A DNA stretch of 64,000 nucleotides from a virus, in IMG/VR virus record IMGVR_UViG_3300020274_000001, positions 1-64,000 of that record, one strand, 5' to 3'. Of the stretch, positions 27,358 to 35,156 are shown one piece after another. Within the stretch, counting starts at the first letter, position 1; every line of letters starts with the position of its first letter. Below the pieces are notes generated by a model, which had not been told where the DNA came from, searched no databases, and was given only the letters and a program-made list of their open reading frames with translations. A program made the translations under genes and the position numbers.

Positions 27358-27533
27358 TGAAATTGGTGCTGATAGTATTCTATTTGATGTTGCTTCTTTT
27401 TGCATCTATGTATTTATTTGACCGATATTACATCACCCATGTAACTGAAGAAGAGCGTCATTCTTGGTATGATGAAGCGGCAAAAAGATATGGGGCAGAA
27501 TTCATTGCTTCAATATTAGAGGGAGAAGAATGA
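27354..27533 (+). CDS. 59-residue single-pass membrane protein
   Basis: Hydrophobic N-terminal helix of about 20 residues followed by an acidic soluble part. Start overlaps the previous stop (ATGATGA), with CAAGGAGACG upstream. Confidence 0.6.
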   Translation: MMKLVLIVFYLMLLLFASMYLFDRYYITHVTEEERHSWYDEAAKRYGAEFIASILEGEE

Positions 27534-27667
27534 GTCTTGTTTGCCCAGAATGTGGAGAGAAAGCCTTCACGATTGTCAAGTATTCCTCTAAGGGCGGCAC
27601 TTGGACAAGGCACCGAGAGAGAGCAATATATCGCTGTTCTACTTGTGGATACGAAGAAACCGTATGA
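27530..27667 (+). CDS. 45-residue zinc ribbon
   Basis: CPEC and CSTC spaced by about 30 residues with a Gly-Tyr after the second pair form a classic minimal zinc ribbon. Starts by ATGA overlap. May be a transcription-associated or nucleic-acid-binding microprotein. Confidence 0.7.
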   Translation: MSLVCPECGEKAFTIVKYSSKGGTWTRHRERAIYRCSTCGYEETV

Positions 27668-27725
27668 CCTTTCCAGCAATGGTTATAGGTGATGACTCTT
27701 TGGCTTATAACGAAAGGAGATTACT

Positions 27726-27887
27726 ATGTGGTATATACTAATTAACACCAAAGAACCCGAAACACCGCCAGAAGTCATTGCTATGAGCAGGACCAAGGAA
27801 GAGATGAAAAGAATAACAGACGCACTCGCAAAAGCGAAGGCACAATACTCTGGCGGACTGTTCGTGGTGACTTACGATGGGGAGTAG
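27726..27887 (+). CDS. 53-residue unknown protein
   Basis: AAAGGAG seven bases before the ATG gives good ribosome binding. Strand, Pro-loop, helix, strand pattern. Overlaps the nuclease start by 11 nt. The 25-codon frame from 27664 upstream is probably not a gene. Confidence 0.6.
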   Translation: MWYILINTKEPETPPEVIAMSRTKEEMKRITDALAKAKAQYSGGLFVVTYDGE

Positions 27888-28782
27888 TGGCTGGACACTT
27901 GCCAACGCATCCTACTCGATGTTGAGCACATGGATGACTTGCAGACAGAAATTCGCCTACAAATACAGGGACCGTATGAAGGAGCCAGACGGCATCTATT
28001 TTCCTCAAGGAAACACGATTCACGCCGCTCTTTATGACTTCCACCAGACCCCTACAATCGAAAACGAGTTACTGTTGTCTATGGCAGAACAGTATTGGGC
28101 GAATGAAATAGAAGGAAAGGAATTCTTCGATTTCAAAGGAAACCGTCAGACAGCAGAACAGATTGAAGCGGCTTACGAAGATACCATTCGTTGGCTAAAC
28201 GGATACGTCAATGCAGTAAAGAACGGAGACTTCCCGTTCATTGAATTCGCTACCCCTCCAGAGCAAGATGTTCAAAGAGAGGTAGACGGCACTCTATTTA
28301 CCGCACGTGGTTATGTCGATTTCTTCCCGAAAGAAGTCAAGGTTCTCCCAACAGGAGAGATACTCATGGCTTGTAAAGACGGAGAAGTCCACATAGGGGA
28401 TTTCAAGACAGGTTCTAAGAAATTCAACGCATGGAATCAAGTGAAAGCAGACATCGACCTGCAACCAACGGTATACGGATACATCATGGGTAAGAAACCC
28501 ATGACCTTCCACTATGTCGTAATCGAAAAGACGGCATCCCATGAGAAACCGTCTCTCAAGCACATTGTGACAAAGCGTGATGCGAAGGACTACGAGATGT
28601 TCGAGAACATCATGAAAGAATTCGACCGCTCCGCAGACCGTCTTAACCAATATCAAGACGGCATCTTCTTCCCAGAACCTACCATGGGGTTCGGGCGTTT
28701 CTGCTCTAAATTATGCTCATTCAAAGACCAATGCTGGAACGACCACTTTGTAAAGGAGGAAGCCGGAAATGCTGTCGCATGA
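27877..28782 (+). CDS. Cas4/RecB-type PD-(D/E)XK nuclease with Fe-S-type cysteine cluster
   Basis: 301 residues. Asp148 (GYVDFF) and the Asp175-x-Lys177 of HIGDFKTG form the PD-(D/E)XK site, with Gln196-x3-Tyr200 as the RecB-family motif. Cys22 plus Cys276, Cys280 and Cys286 match the four cysteines that hold a 4Fe-4S cluster in Cas4, AddB and Dna2 nucleases. Such enzymes trim single-stranded DNA ends during replication, recombination or spacer processing. No Cas gene or CRISPR array is seen here, so a role in viral replication or recombination is likelier. Strong assignment of the fold; substrate is inference. Confidence 0.9.
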   Translation: MGSSGWTLANASYSMLSTWMTCRQKFAYKYRDRMKEPDGIYFPQGNTIHAALYDFHQTPTIENELLLSMAEQYWANEIEGKEFFDFKGNRQTAEQIEAAYEDTIRWLNGYVNAVKNGDFPFIEFATPPEQDVQREVDGTLFTARGYVDFFPKEVKVLPTGEILMACKDGEVHIGDFKTGSKKFNAWNQVKADIDLQPTVYGYIMGKKPMTFHYVVIEKTASHEKPSLKHIVTKRDAKDYEMFENIMKEFDRSADRLNQYQDGIFFPEPTMGFGRFCSKLCSFKDQCWNDHFVKEEAGNAVA

Positions 28783-28990
28783 ATGGTTTATGGTTATCAT
28801 ACTTGTAGTGTTATTCTTAGTGACACTAAGAACAATGCTTATGGTTAACGCCCTTGGTCAATTGACCTTTGCTGTTGCGGAGAGAGCCGTAGATATCATG
28901 GATGAATTAGAAGAATCCGTAGAGAAGGCTAACAAGAAGCAGGCAGAAGGAGACCCTACTAAATGGAGAGATTGGGATGGAATCGCATAG
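28769..28990 (+). CDS. Small N-terminally anchored membrane protein
   Basis: 73 residues: hydrophobic N-terminal helix (about 5-22), then an amphipathic helical part and an acidic/basic tail. Overlaps the nuclease gene by 14 nt and the next gene by 14 nt. Confidence 0.65.
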   Translation: MLSHEWFMVIILVVLFLVTLRTMLMVNALGQLTFAVAERAVDIMDELEESVEKANKKQAEGDPTKWRDWDGIA

Positions 28991-29138
28991 TGGCTTTGGT
29001 TGGCATGAATCATATCAGTGTCCAGAGTGTCATGTCATCGATGACGCCTGCTTTCAAGAAGAAGGCGATTTGGAGATTACCATCTTGACCTGTTGCGGTA
29101 TCATCATAGTCGATGTTGTTGAAGAGGTAGTGGCATGA
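28977..29138 (+). CDS. 53-residue cysteine-rich protein
   Basis: CPEC followed by CC about 30 residues later and several His suggest a zinc site. GGGATGG region overlaps the previous stop. It also ends with a hydrophobic strand. No family. Confidence 0.6.
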   Translation: MESHSGFGWHESYQCPECHVIDDACFQEEGDLEITILTCCGIIIVDVVEEVVA

Positions 29139-29371
29139 TTTGGGACCCCGTATTCGGATGGGATTGGGATAGAATCCGCTTTGGATTCTTGTTCATAGGT
29201 TTCGTATTCGTATTTTCGGGGTTCATTTCAGCCACAGAAGGCGGGTCTTTTCTTGACCCTACTATGAGTCTTCTCGGGTTCTTAAAGAAGAACGACATTG
29301 CGGTATTGATAGGCACTCTCCTACTCCTAATGTTAGGATACTCTTGGTGGAGAAGGGAGGTGGGCTGGTAA
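29135..29371 (+). CDS. Two-helix membrane protein
   Basis: 78 residues with hydrophobic segments at about 14-33 and 51-70 and a basic C-terminus (SWWRREVGW). Overlaps both neighbours by ATGA or TAATG. Confidence 0.65.
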   Translation: MIWDPVFGWDWDRIRFGFLFIGFVFVFSGFISATEGGSFLDPTMSLLGFLKKNDIAVLIGTLLLLMLGYSWWRREVGW

Positions 29372-30006
29372 TGGTCGCTGTAATGTATGTATTCAAAGAA
29401 AAACCCGCTATGACGCTCGATATATACGAGCCTCTGTTGAACCTTGTAGCCGTTAGGCACTCTCTCAAGGTTGAGGGTGTGTATGCTGACGGATTTGAAG
29501 TCCCACGAGGAGGGTGGAGTAATCTTGTTGAAGACATCAAGAAAGAGGGGATTACTTCAATTATCATACCGAATTTCTCCAAATGGGATGGTAAACCCGA
29601 GGAGTTCATGCGGGATATTCAGCCTCTTGTTAACGCAGGGGTGGCAGTAGCAGTAGCACATGCGCCTTTCATCAATAATGGTCTAATTAACGACAATGCT
29701 GGGCTTGCTCAAGCCATCATTGTCATTGAATCTGCGCAATACTACCGGGATGTCAAGGGCCTGCGCATACGTGCAGGGCAGAAAGCCACAGATAAGAATA
29801 TCGGAAACACCCCTTACGGCATGAAGAATATCAATGGGACGCTGGTTATCGATTCTGGAGAAATGGAGAATGTTAGACATATCATGCGAGCGCATCTAAT
29901 GGGAGTGTCTGCGGGTGACATTTCTCGGGCTTTAGGCCCCGGTTTCAACTACGATAAGGTATACCATGTCATAGAATATTGGACAGATAAGGCGGGATGG
30001 CGTTGA
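29371..30006 (+). CDS. Degenerate serine recombinase-like protein (catalytic serine lost)
   Basis: 211 residues. The layout follows the resolvase N-terminal domain ('GGWSNLVEDIKKEGITSIII') and then the recombinase-domain signature ('GNTPYGMKNINGTLVIDSGEMENVR', helix, 'AGDISRALG'). Where active enzymes have Y-x-R-x-S the protein has MYVFKEK, and the usual DRLSRD is SKWDGK, so the catalytic Ser and Arg are absent. It is likely a DNA-binding or partner subunit of the active recombinase at 31651, or a regulator. The assignment rests on pattern and order of motifs. Confidence 0.6.
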   Translation: MVAVMYVFKEKPAMTLDIYEPLLNLVAVRHSLKVEGVYADGFEVPRGGWSNLVEDIKKEGITSIIIPNFSKWDGKPEEFMRDIQPLVNAGVAVAVAHAPFINNGLINDNAGLAQAIIVIESAQYYRDVKGLRIRAGQKATDKNIGNTPYGMKNINGTLVIDSGEMENVRHIMRAHLMGVSAGDISRALGPGFNYDKVYHVIEYWTDKAGWR

Positions 30007-30233
30007 GCGACAGGAAGGTGCATTCAGTGATACCCAAACCCACTACAAGTCTGGTCGAAAAGATAGGTCTTGATGAGGTTAACCTCAACATTACCTTGTC
30101 CGATGACACGAAAGAAATGGTCGAGAACATGAAGGATACCATGCAAAGTGAGACCAGAAAAACAAGGAATGTTTTGATTGTTTTAGGTGTGCTAAATGCA
30201 CTATCTTTCTTCCTTGGCAAATATGTCGTATAA
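29997..30233 (+). CDS. Tail-anchored coiled-coil protein
   Basis: 78 residues: helical charged middle (SDDTKEMVENMKDTM) and a C-terminal membrane helix (VLIVLGVLNALSFFLG). Overlaps the recombinase-like gene by 10 nt. Last gene before the tRNA. Confidence 0.6.
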   Translation: MALSDRKVHSVIPKPTTSLVEKIGLDEVNLNITLSDDTKEMVENMKDTMQSETRKTRNVLIVLGVLNALSFFLGKYVV

Positions 30234-30259
30234 GTCATAAATTCATTAAAAATCTTCAG

Positions 30260-30267
30260 TTTATATA
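30260..30267 (+). promoter_or_regulatory. TATA box upstream of the tRNA
   Basis: TTTATATA is a textbook archaeal TATA box, with A-rich sequence upstream as possible BRE. It is 98 nt before the tRNA, so the primary transcript has a 5' leader to be trimmed. Confidence 0.65.
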
Positions 30268-30365
30268 CTGTCGACGTTGTTTAGTGTGTAAAAGTGACTT
30301 AGAACATGTTTCATTTAGAAATGGTGTAAGAATCCCTTATCACCAATGCGAAGCATCGTCTGTTT

Positions 30366-30440
30366 GGCCCCGTGGTGTAATGGATAGCATATGAGGTTCC
30401 GAACCTCATGACCCGGGTTCGACTCCCGGCGGGGCCGCCA
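30366..30440 (+). tRNA. tRNA-Arg(CCG), CCA encoded
   Basis: Acceptor stem GGCCCCG pairs with CGGGGCC; D arm with AATGGATAG loop; anticodon stem TGAGG/CCTCA with loop TTCCGAA giving anticodon CCG, which reads codon CGG (Arg); T arm CCGGG-TTCGACT-CCCGG. Discriminator G is followed by an encoded CCA (30438-30440). No intron. It is 10 nt upstream of the 30451 gene and probably cotranscribed. The codon it reads dominates the protamine-like domain at the window start. Confidence 0.95.
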
Positions 30441-30450
30441 AGGTGTTTTC

Positions 30451-30906
30451 ATGGACAGGAAAGAAATCCGGAAAATGGTCATGAAAATCAAGCCTAATTA
30501 CAAGAAGATTCGATTGATATTCTACTACTCATTAGGCTTCTATAAAGACGGAGTAATTCAATTCTACAAAGGCGGGTTAACAGATAACATCCCCAAGAGA
30601 CTGTATGACCTACGGTCATATGTGCAGAAGAGAGGATATACTGTCGATTTCGAGAGCGACCCACACATATTCTTTGGCTGGAAGAGTGCTAAGAAGTTCG
30701 AGAATAAACTGTTAGCCATCGAGGATATCAGAACAGAATCGCCCTTTGGATACTTCAACGGGCATACTGAATTGTTCACGGTTGCTCCCCTTGAGTATGC
30801 CTATTCTAATGGAATGGCTAAATCGAATTGGGATGATTATTGGGACAATTTCGACAAAGGAGTGCATCACCCTGCTTGGCATCTGGCGGGTTGGCTACAT
30901 GAATGA
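30451..30906 (+). CDS. Unknown basic protein after the tRNA
   Basis: 151 residues, Lys/Tyr-rich alpha/beta protein. Weak GGTG upstream. Overlaps the next gene by 8 nt. No motif. Confidence 0.65.
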   Translation: MDRKEIRKMVMKIKPNYKKIRLIFYYSLGFYKDGVIQFYKGGLTDNIPKRLYDLRSYVQKRGYTVDFESDPHIFFGWKSAKKFENKLLAIEDIRTESPFGYFNGHTELFTVAPLEYAYSNGMAKSNWDDYWDNFDKGVHHPAWHLAGWLHE

Positions 30907-31171
30907 AAATACACACACAGGTAAGTATTCGGCACTTGATACCACCGTCGAATATATAGATAGGAAGTATATGGCCCGACTTATGTATCCAACTATTAAT
31001 TGGTCCCTCCAGAAAAAGAAAGACAAAAAGGATTGGAAAGTGAAGTTACGACAACCCGTAATAGATTTGATTTCTGAATTAAAACGAAACCCGTCATTCG
31101 AAGATGTTGCTGGCACTGTCCACGTAGACACACAATATGCTACGGTCAAATTCAAAGTTAACCCAGAGTAA
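30899..31171 (+). CDS. Unknown small basic protein
   Basis: 90 residues from ATG 30899 with GGCGGGTTGG upstream. Longer start codons in the frame lie deep inside the previous gene. Lys-rich middle (LQKKKDKKDWKVK), suggesting nucleic-acid contact. No family. Confidence 0.6.
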   Translation: MNENTHTGKYSALDTTVEYIDRKYMARLMYPTINWSLQKKKDKKDWKVKLRQPVIDLISELKRNPSFEDVAGTVHVDTQYATVKFKVNPE

Positions 31172-31203
31172 TCTTTATCCCTTTGCTCTGGATATCTGCA
31201 AGT

Positions 31204-31299
31204 ATGCCGGAAGAATGCCAATGCGAAGCACCTTGCCCAAGACACAGTGGGTGTCACCCTACCTCTTGTTCTCGTTGTGAGAAGATAATTGAGTATTAG
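31204..31299 (+). CDS. 31-residue cysteine-rich microprotein
   Basis: Six Cys and two His in 31 residues (C-x-C-x3-C, H, C-x4-C-x2-C), with ATCTTTATCC as a possible TATA box about 30 nt upstream. Too short for a normal search but too regular to ignore; it could bind one or two zinc ions. Confidence 0.4.
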   Translation: MPEECQCEAPCPRHSGCHPTSCSRCEKIIEY

Positions 31300-31317
31300 G
31301 CCAGAAAATTCCAGTTA

Positions 31318-31337
31318 TCGACGTTTTACCCCCTACT
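31318..31337 (+). repeat. Direct repeat copy 1 near recombinase gene
   Basis: TCGACGTTTTACCCCCTACT; matches 31537-31556 at 18 of 20 bases. Candidate recombinase-binding or crossover site. The short core TCGACGTT also appears at 30271-30278. Confidence 0.55.
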
Positions 31338-31354
31338 AATAGGTGGTATTACTC

Positions 31355-31393
31355 CGAGGGTAACATAGTATACCTCAAACGTAGTTACCCTCG
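31355..31393. promoter_or_regulatory. 10-bp perfect inverted repeat
   Basis: CGAGGGTAAC and GTTACCCTCG with a 19-nt spacer, between the two direct repeats. Could be a regulator or recombinase site. Confidence 0.55.
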
Positions 31394-31536
31394 TTGGAGG
31401 AGAATTCATAACCTATATGTTTGTGGCTTGATTTGGGTCGGGGAGCACCTATCAACCTCTTTCATACTTTAGGCATTTTCACCTTTTGGTATTTTCCTCA
31501 TCTCTCCGACCCATCTCCTGTCAATTCTGGTAGGTT

Positions 31537-31556
31537 TCGACGTTATACCCCCTATT
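31537..31556 (+). repeat. Direct repeat copy 2 near recombinase gene
   Basis: TCGACGTTATACCCCCTATT, about 95 nt before the recombinase start; partner of 31318-31337. Confidence 0.55.
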
Positions 31557-31650
31557 GGAAGGGGTGTTTTTGGACATATGGCGTGAATTAGAGGCCCCCT
31601 AAACACTTATGCCCTTTATTCACGTGCGGAGATACATGAGACGAGCCTCG

Positions 31651-32499
31651 ATGAGCGGCAAGAAATGTGTGATTTATTGTCGGACTTCTACCGACAAGCA
31701 AGAAACCGGACTCGACACCCAATATTTCGACTGTCGAACCCAAGTCAGTAGGATTGGGCTTGAATTATTGATTCCTACTATGGAGGAAACTACGGTTGAG
31801 GGAGACTACGATTTCCTCGGATACACCAGCATGCCGGGTGGATTTTTTGATGAGGGTCAGTCGGGAGGACTCGACCCTATGGAGAGACCCGGGTTTTCTA
31901 CCATGATGAATTATGTTAGAGACCAAGAAATTGAATTAATTGTCATGTATCACAACGACCGTCTCGCTCGTGATGTCGAGTTGACTTTGAGGGTGGTCAG
32001 AGAGTGTAAGCAAGAAGGAATTGAATTCCTATTTGGCAACCTTCCAGACATCAATATCGATACACCAGAAGGTAAAATGCTCCTTACGCAGATGTCTTCT
32101 GTGGGTGAATATTTCCGTAATGACGGTAAGAGAAAGACCCGAGCAGGTATGGCCAGATTGAAGGCTGAAGGTCGTTGGCTCGGAGCAACTCCATACGGAT
32201 TTTATGCCATTACTAAGCATGAAGACGAAGACAATTATGGGCTACTTCTTTACGACTTTGCAGAGTTAGATGCGCTGGTAAAATTGTTCCGTCACTTTAC
32301 TACTTCTCGGCCACCATCATATTCCGCAACAGCCAAGTATTTGAATGAACAAGGGATACCTACACGCAGGGGGGGCCAATGGTCCAGAAAGCATGTTCAA
32401 AAGTTACTAACGCACGCTGTGATGCGGCGTTACAGAGATGAATTGGGCCGCAAATACGGCGAATATTTTCCAGATGGAATTGTGGAAGAGGAGGAATGA
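31651..32499 (+). CDS. Serine site-specific recombinase (resolvase family)
   Basis: 282 residues from ATG 31651; the frame is open to an ATG at 31609, adding 14 residues. The catalytic segment YCRTSTDKQ with the nucleophilic Ser is near the N-terminus, followed by 'GLDTQ', and later 'MYHNDRLARD' with the conserved Arg residues. The recombinase domain ('GATPYGF') and C-terminal 'LNEQGIPTRRGGQWSRKHVQKLL' (DNA-binding) follow. A roughly 20-residue insert lies between the catalytic start and 'FFDEGQSGG'. It would cut and rejoin DNA at short sites for integration, resolution or inversion. Direct repeats lie just upstream and a degenerate relative is at 29371. Confidence 0.93.
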   Translation: MSGKKCVIYCRTSTDKQETGLDTQYFDCRTQVSRIGLELLIPTMEETTVEGDYDFLGYTSMPGGFFDEGQSGGLDPMERPGFSTMMNYVRDQEIELIVMYHNDRLARDVELTLRVVRECKQEGIEFLFGNLPDINIDTPEGKMLLTQMSSVGEYFRNDGKRKTRAGMARLKAEGRWLGATPYGFYAITKHEDEDNYGLLLYDFAELDALVKLFRHFTTSRPPSYSATAKYLNEQGIPTRRGGQWSRKHVQKLLTHAVMRRYRDELGRKYGEYFPDGIVEEEE

Positions 32500-32702
32500 A
32501 AATGCCAGTAAAATTGAATGAAGGAGAGATGAGAGAAGCAGAATGGTGGTGTAGACACCACAAGGATAACGTGGCATACTTGTGCGTAGTCTTGCGCAGA
32601 ATAATGAGGGCGCATGAAGAAAATGATGCAGAAGATATGGCAGTAAACATCAGAATGATGCAAGCGCAATTGCCTGCTTTTGAAGAAATATCGAGGTCGT
32701 GA
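32496..32702 (+). CDS. Small unknown helical protein
   Basis: 68 residues with GGAGGA upstream of the ATG, overlapping the recombinase stop. Met/Glu/Ala-rich helices; no motif. Confidence 0.6.
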   Translation: MKMPVKLNEGEMREAEWWCRHHKDNVAYLCVVLRRIMRAHEENDAEDMAVNIRMMQAQLPAFEEISRS

Positions 32703-32703
32703 A

Positions 32704-33162
32704 ATGGGCGGAATCAAAGACGCTGTAAAGCGAGATTTAGTCCTGTGGAATGACATTGCGCAGAAGATATGGTTTAGCGTTACCCGTAATCAACCATCAG
32801 ATATCAAAGAGGCGTTGATGTTCGACATCACTACTCAAAAGATGGCAGAAGTAGCAACTCTCAAAGATGAAAAATTGATTCGTGCTTCGTTTGAAGCAAT
32901 GGTGGAGGTTGTAACTCGGCGGAAGAATCTTATCGAAATAATCACTTCGACCATCGGAGGTAAAGAAGAATTCTCTCGGATTGACCTCGATTGGGCACTA
33001 CGATACGGTGCGGAATTCTTTCCAGAAAGTGTAACAGATTGCTTTGAAAAAGAACGAAAAGAAGTATTCGAAAGGATGATGGATACCGGAATGAGGACCA
33101 GAGTCAAGTCAATAATTGACAATGTTGGCGAGGTTAACCTTGATAACCCATACGAAACATAG
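32704..33162 (+). CDS. Unknown helical protein
   Basis: 152 residues from ATG 32704, two bases after the previous stop, with TCGAGG upstream. Largely alpha-helical and charged. No motif; part of the pre-polymerase operon. Confidence 0.65.
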   Translation: MGGIKDAVKRDLVLWNDIAQKIWFSVTRNQPSDIKEALMFDITTQKMAEVATLKDEKLIRASFEAMVEVVTRRKNLIEIITSTIGGKEEFSRIDLDWALRYGAEFFPESVTDCFEKERKEVFERMMDTGMRTRVKSIIDNVGEVNLDNPYET

Positions 33163-33169
33163 TGGTAAC

Positions 33170-33598
33170 ATGGGCAAGACATACTATACCTATGAAGGAA
33201 AGAAAAAGACACTCGGAAAACTATCTGCAATGTTCAACGACCTCGTTCTCGTCGAAGATGAATGGGTTGCCGCAATCCAGAAACAATTCAACAAATCTGG
33301 ATATATGCACCTACTTGCATTCGTAAAGAAAGTGGTTCGCCACGAATTATCTGTTGACTTGACAGATGCACAAGCATGGTTGGTTCTTCACGACTTGACC
33401 AATGATGGCGTCCCAATGGCTCTCCGAGATGTTGAGTCAGACGAAGATGCGAACGCCGCTAAAATCCTAAAGAGTGCGGTTGCTGGTGTTGCTAACACTG
33501 TAATGGTGCCTTTTGAGGCCACTGCGCAGGCTTTCAAGAAAAAGAAAAGCACCGAAATCGATGAGGAACTCCCAACAGAAGAAACTGTTGAAGAGTGA
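33170..33598 (+). CDS. Unknown protein with basic ends
   Basis: 142 residues from ATG 33170, the first start that leaves the previous gene intact. N-terminus is Lys-rich, middle alpha/beta, C-terminus acidic. No motif. Confidence 0.6.
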   Translation: MGKTYYTYEGKKKTLGKLSAMFNDLVLVEDEWVAAIQKQFNKSGYMHLLAFVKKVVRHELSVDLTDAQAWLVLHDLTNDGVPMALRDVESDEDANAAKILKSAVAGVANTVMVPFEATAQAFKKKKSTEIDEELPTEETVEE

Positions 33599-33654
33599 TT
33601 TGTTATAGGTTATTATCCGTAATCTCTATAACCATCTTATCTTTGGTTCTCGAC

Positions 33655-34242
33655 ATGCGAGCACGTGTTCCTATTGTCAAATATTTGTCAATGGTTTCTA
33701 AAGTGGAGCCTCACAAGAAGACTACACGGTTCTACTTGCAGATGTCAAACCACCCGATAGAAGCGGGGCATGTGCTGTTTGACGATAACCCTCGTGGCTC
33801 AAACAACATGCATGTTCTCACTACTTTACTCGACTACTTGAACGCTGGAAAGTCATGTCCTAAGTGTGGGTCAAAAGACTCGGCATTAAGCCAACATCGG
33901 GGCATCGATTACCACATTTGTTCAGAATGTAATAACCGGTGGATACCGTCTTCAAACTTACCGGATGACTTCATGGGAACCACCCCTGTCTATCGACCGA
34001 AGAAAGAGAAAGACGAGTTCAAAGGTGTAAGTGCTATTGAAGTCGGAGAAGCCGGGCTCTTAGAGGGATGGCACAAAAAGGACTCTGAATGCTACGCATG
34101 TCGTTGTCCTGTTCACAACGGACAAAGTGTCAACAGTATGGTAGTGTTCAATGACGGACACTTCTACTGCCACATGAATTGTGATGGTAAAGAGATATAC
34201 CGAGTGCTGAAAGAATTGAAGAAAGAAGGAGGAGTTGAGTAA
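33655..34242 (+). CDS. Double zinc-binding protein, possibly replication-linked
   Basis: 195 residues from ATG 33655, with a CTATAAC box 27 nt upstream giving a near-leaderless start. CPKC...CSEC (about residues 67-93) is a zinc ribbon and 'CYACRCPVHNG...CHMNC' (about 145-185) is a second cysteine/histidine cluster resembling primase-type zinc-binding domains such as CHC2 ('C..HN'). Located four genes before DNA polymerase. A primase-associated or single-strand-binding function is possible; no catalytic primase domain is visible. Confidence 0.65.
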   Translation: MRARVPIVKYLSMVSKVEPHKKTTRFYLQMSNHPIEAGHVLFDDNPRGSNNMHVLTTLLDYLNAGKSCPKCGSKDSALSQHRGIDYHICSECNNRWIPSSNLPDDFMGTTPVYRPKKEKDEFKGVSAIEVGEAGLLEGWHKKDSECYACRCPVHNGQSVNSMVVFNDGHFYCHMNCDGKEIYRVLKELKKEGGVE

Positions 34243-34730
34243 TGGAAACAATATACATGACTGAATTAGAACACAAAGGAAACTTACGAATCGTGGTCGA
34301 GGTTCATACTTCTACCGATGGTTTTTCTAATTTAGAAAGCAGGAAACCGAGAATGATTCTAAGACCTGTCCGTAAAGAAAATGAAAACCCGAGAAATCTA
34401 CCAGAAAGAGAATTGCCTCGTAACTACAATGTAAGGGCAAGGTATCTTCGTGACGAAGAGAGTTATGATGTCAACTTCGACATTGACTCCACTAAGGCGT
34501 TTGAATGGTTTCGAATGGTCGAGAAGGATGAACACCCATACAGGGCCGCATATTACTTTACGAACATGTTCCTTGCCGCAGGACTGCCTGTCGGATTGCA
34601 ACTTACCAAGGCCAGCATCGACCAAATCAATTATTCGCTATCTTCGATAATCCAACACCAGAAGTGGATATCCGAAGGACATGTCGGAACAGAATACATG
34701 CACTACATGTTACCGGAGGACTTACTATGA
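34242..34730 (+). CDS. Unknown alpha/beta protein
   Basis: 162 residues, ATG overlapping the previous stop with AAGGAGGAG upstream. No cysteine cluster or known motif. In the operon leading to DNA polymerase; ends with ATGA overlap. Confidence 0.65.
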   Translation: METIYMTELEHKGNLRIVVEVHTSTDGFSNLESRKPRMILRPVRKENENPRNLPERELPRNYNVRARYLRDEESYDVNFDIDSTKAFEWFRMVEKDEHPYRAAYYFTNMFLAAGLPVGLQLTKASIDQINYSLSSIIQHQKWISEGHVGTEYMHYMLPEDLL

Positions 34731-35050
34731 AACTTTACGGCAATCATCTATTGCAACAAATGCGTCAAATGATGATGAGAGGCAAAGTGAATCCTAACGA
34801 GATGGCAAGATACAATGAAATTGTGCGAGTTGGAGACGCAGTTATCAACAGAAACACCAATACTATTGCCAGAGTCATCAGAAAAGACGAGGTAATTGCT
34901 GGAGCATACTTTAACATGGTTACCGTCTACGTCCTACAATATCCAGACAATACCACCCATCGATGGGGCTTCAATGATATGGCAGAATGCTGGAATCTAT
35001 GTCAACCACCAGCCATGGAGGAGTCAATGCTACCGGAGGAATTGAGATGA
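34727..35050 (+). CDS. Unknown protein with SH3-like beta region
   Basis: 107 residues from ATG 34727 preceded by CCGGAGGAC. 'VRVGDAVINRNTNTIARVIRK' looks like a small beta-barrel (SH3/KOW-type) segment. Ends by ATGA overlap after a second GGAGG. Confidence 0.6.
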   Translation: MKLYGNHLLQQMRQMMMRGKVNPNEMARYNEIVRVGDAVINRNTNTIARVIRKDEVIAGAYFNMVTVYVLQYPDNTTHRWGFNDMAECWNLCQPPAMEESMLPEELR

Positions 35051-35154
35051 AAGAAACAGACGTCAAACTACTTGCAATGTTACTAATGAACACCATTTAC
35101 AATGACATTCGTATGATTGTCAGAGAGGAATTAGAGAGAGCAAAGGAGGAATAG
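35047..35154 (+). CDS. 35-residue helical microprotein
   Basis: CGGAGGA before the ATG and ATGA overlap with the previous gene. A single amphipathic helix, its last codons hold the AAAGGAGG of the polymerase gene, so it may mainly couple translation. Confidence 0.5.
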   Translation: MKETDVKLLAMLLMNTIYNDIRMIVREELERAKEE

Positions 35155-35156
35155 AA

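Larger units (their letters stand above)
31300..31650. other. Intergenic region before the recombinase
   Basis: No gene is seen here. It holds two copies of a 20-bp repeat (TCGACGTT-T/A-TACCCCCTA-C/T-T at 31318-31337 and 31537-31556), a 10-bp inverted repeat between them, and TATA-like ACCTATATG near 31414. The arrangement resembles a recombinase crossover or regulatory site. Confidence 0.5.

Noticed and set aside
27877-28782. Cas4 as part of a CRISPR system
   Set aside because: No cas1, cas2, effector or array in the window; the nuclease fits viral DNA processing equally well.
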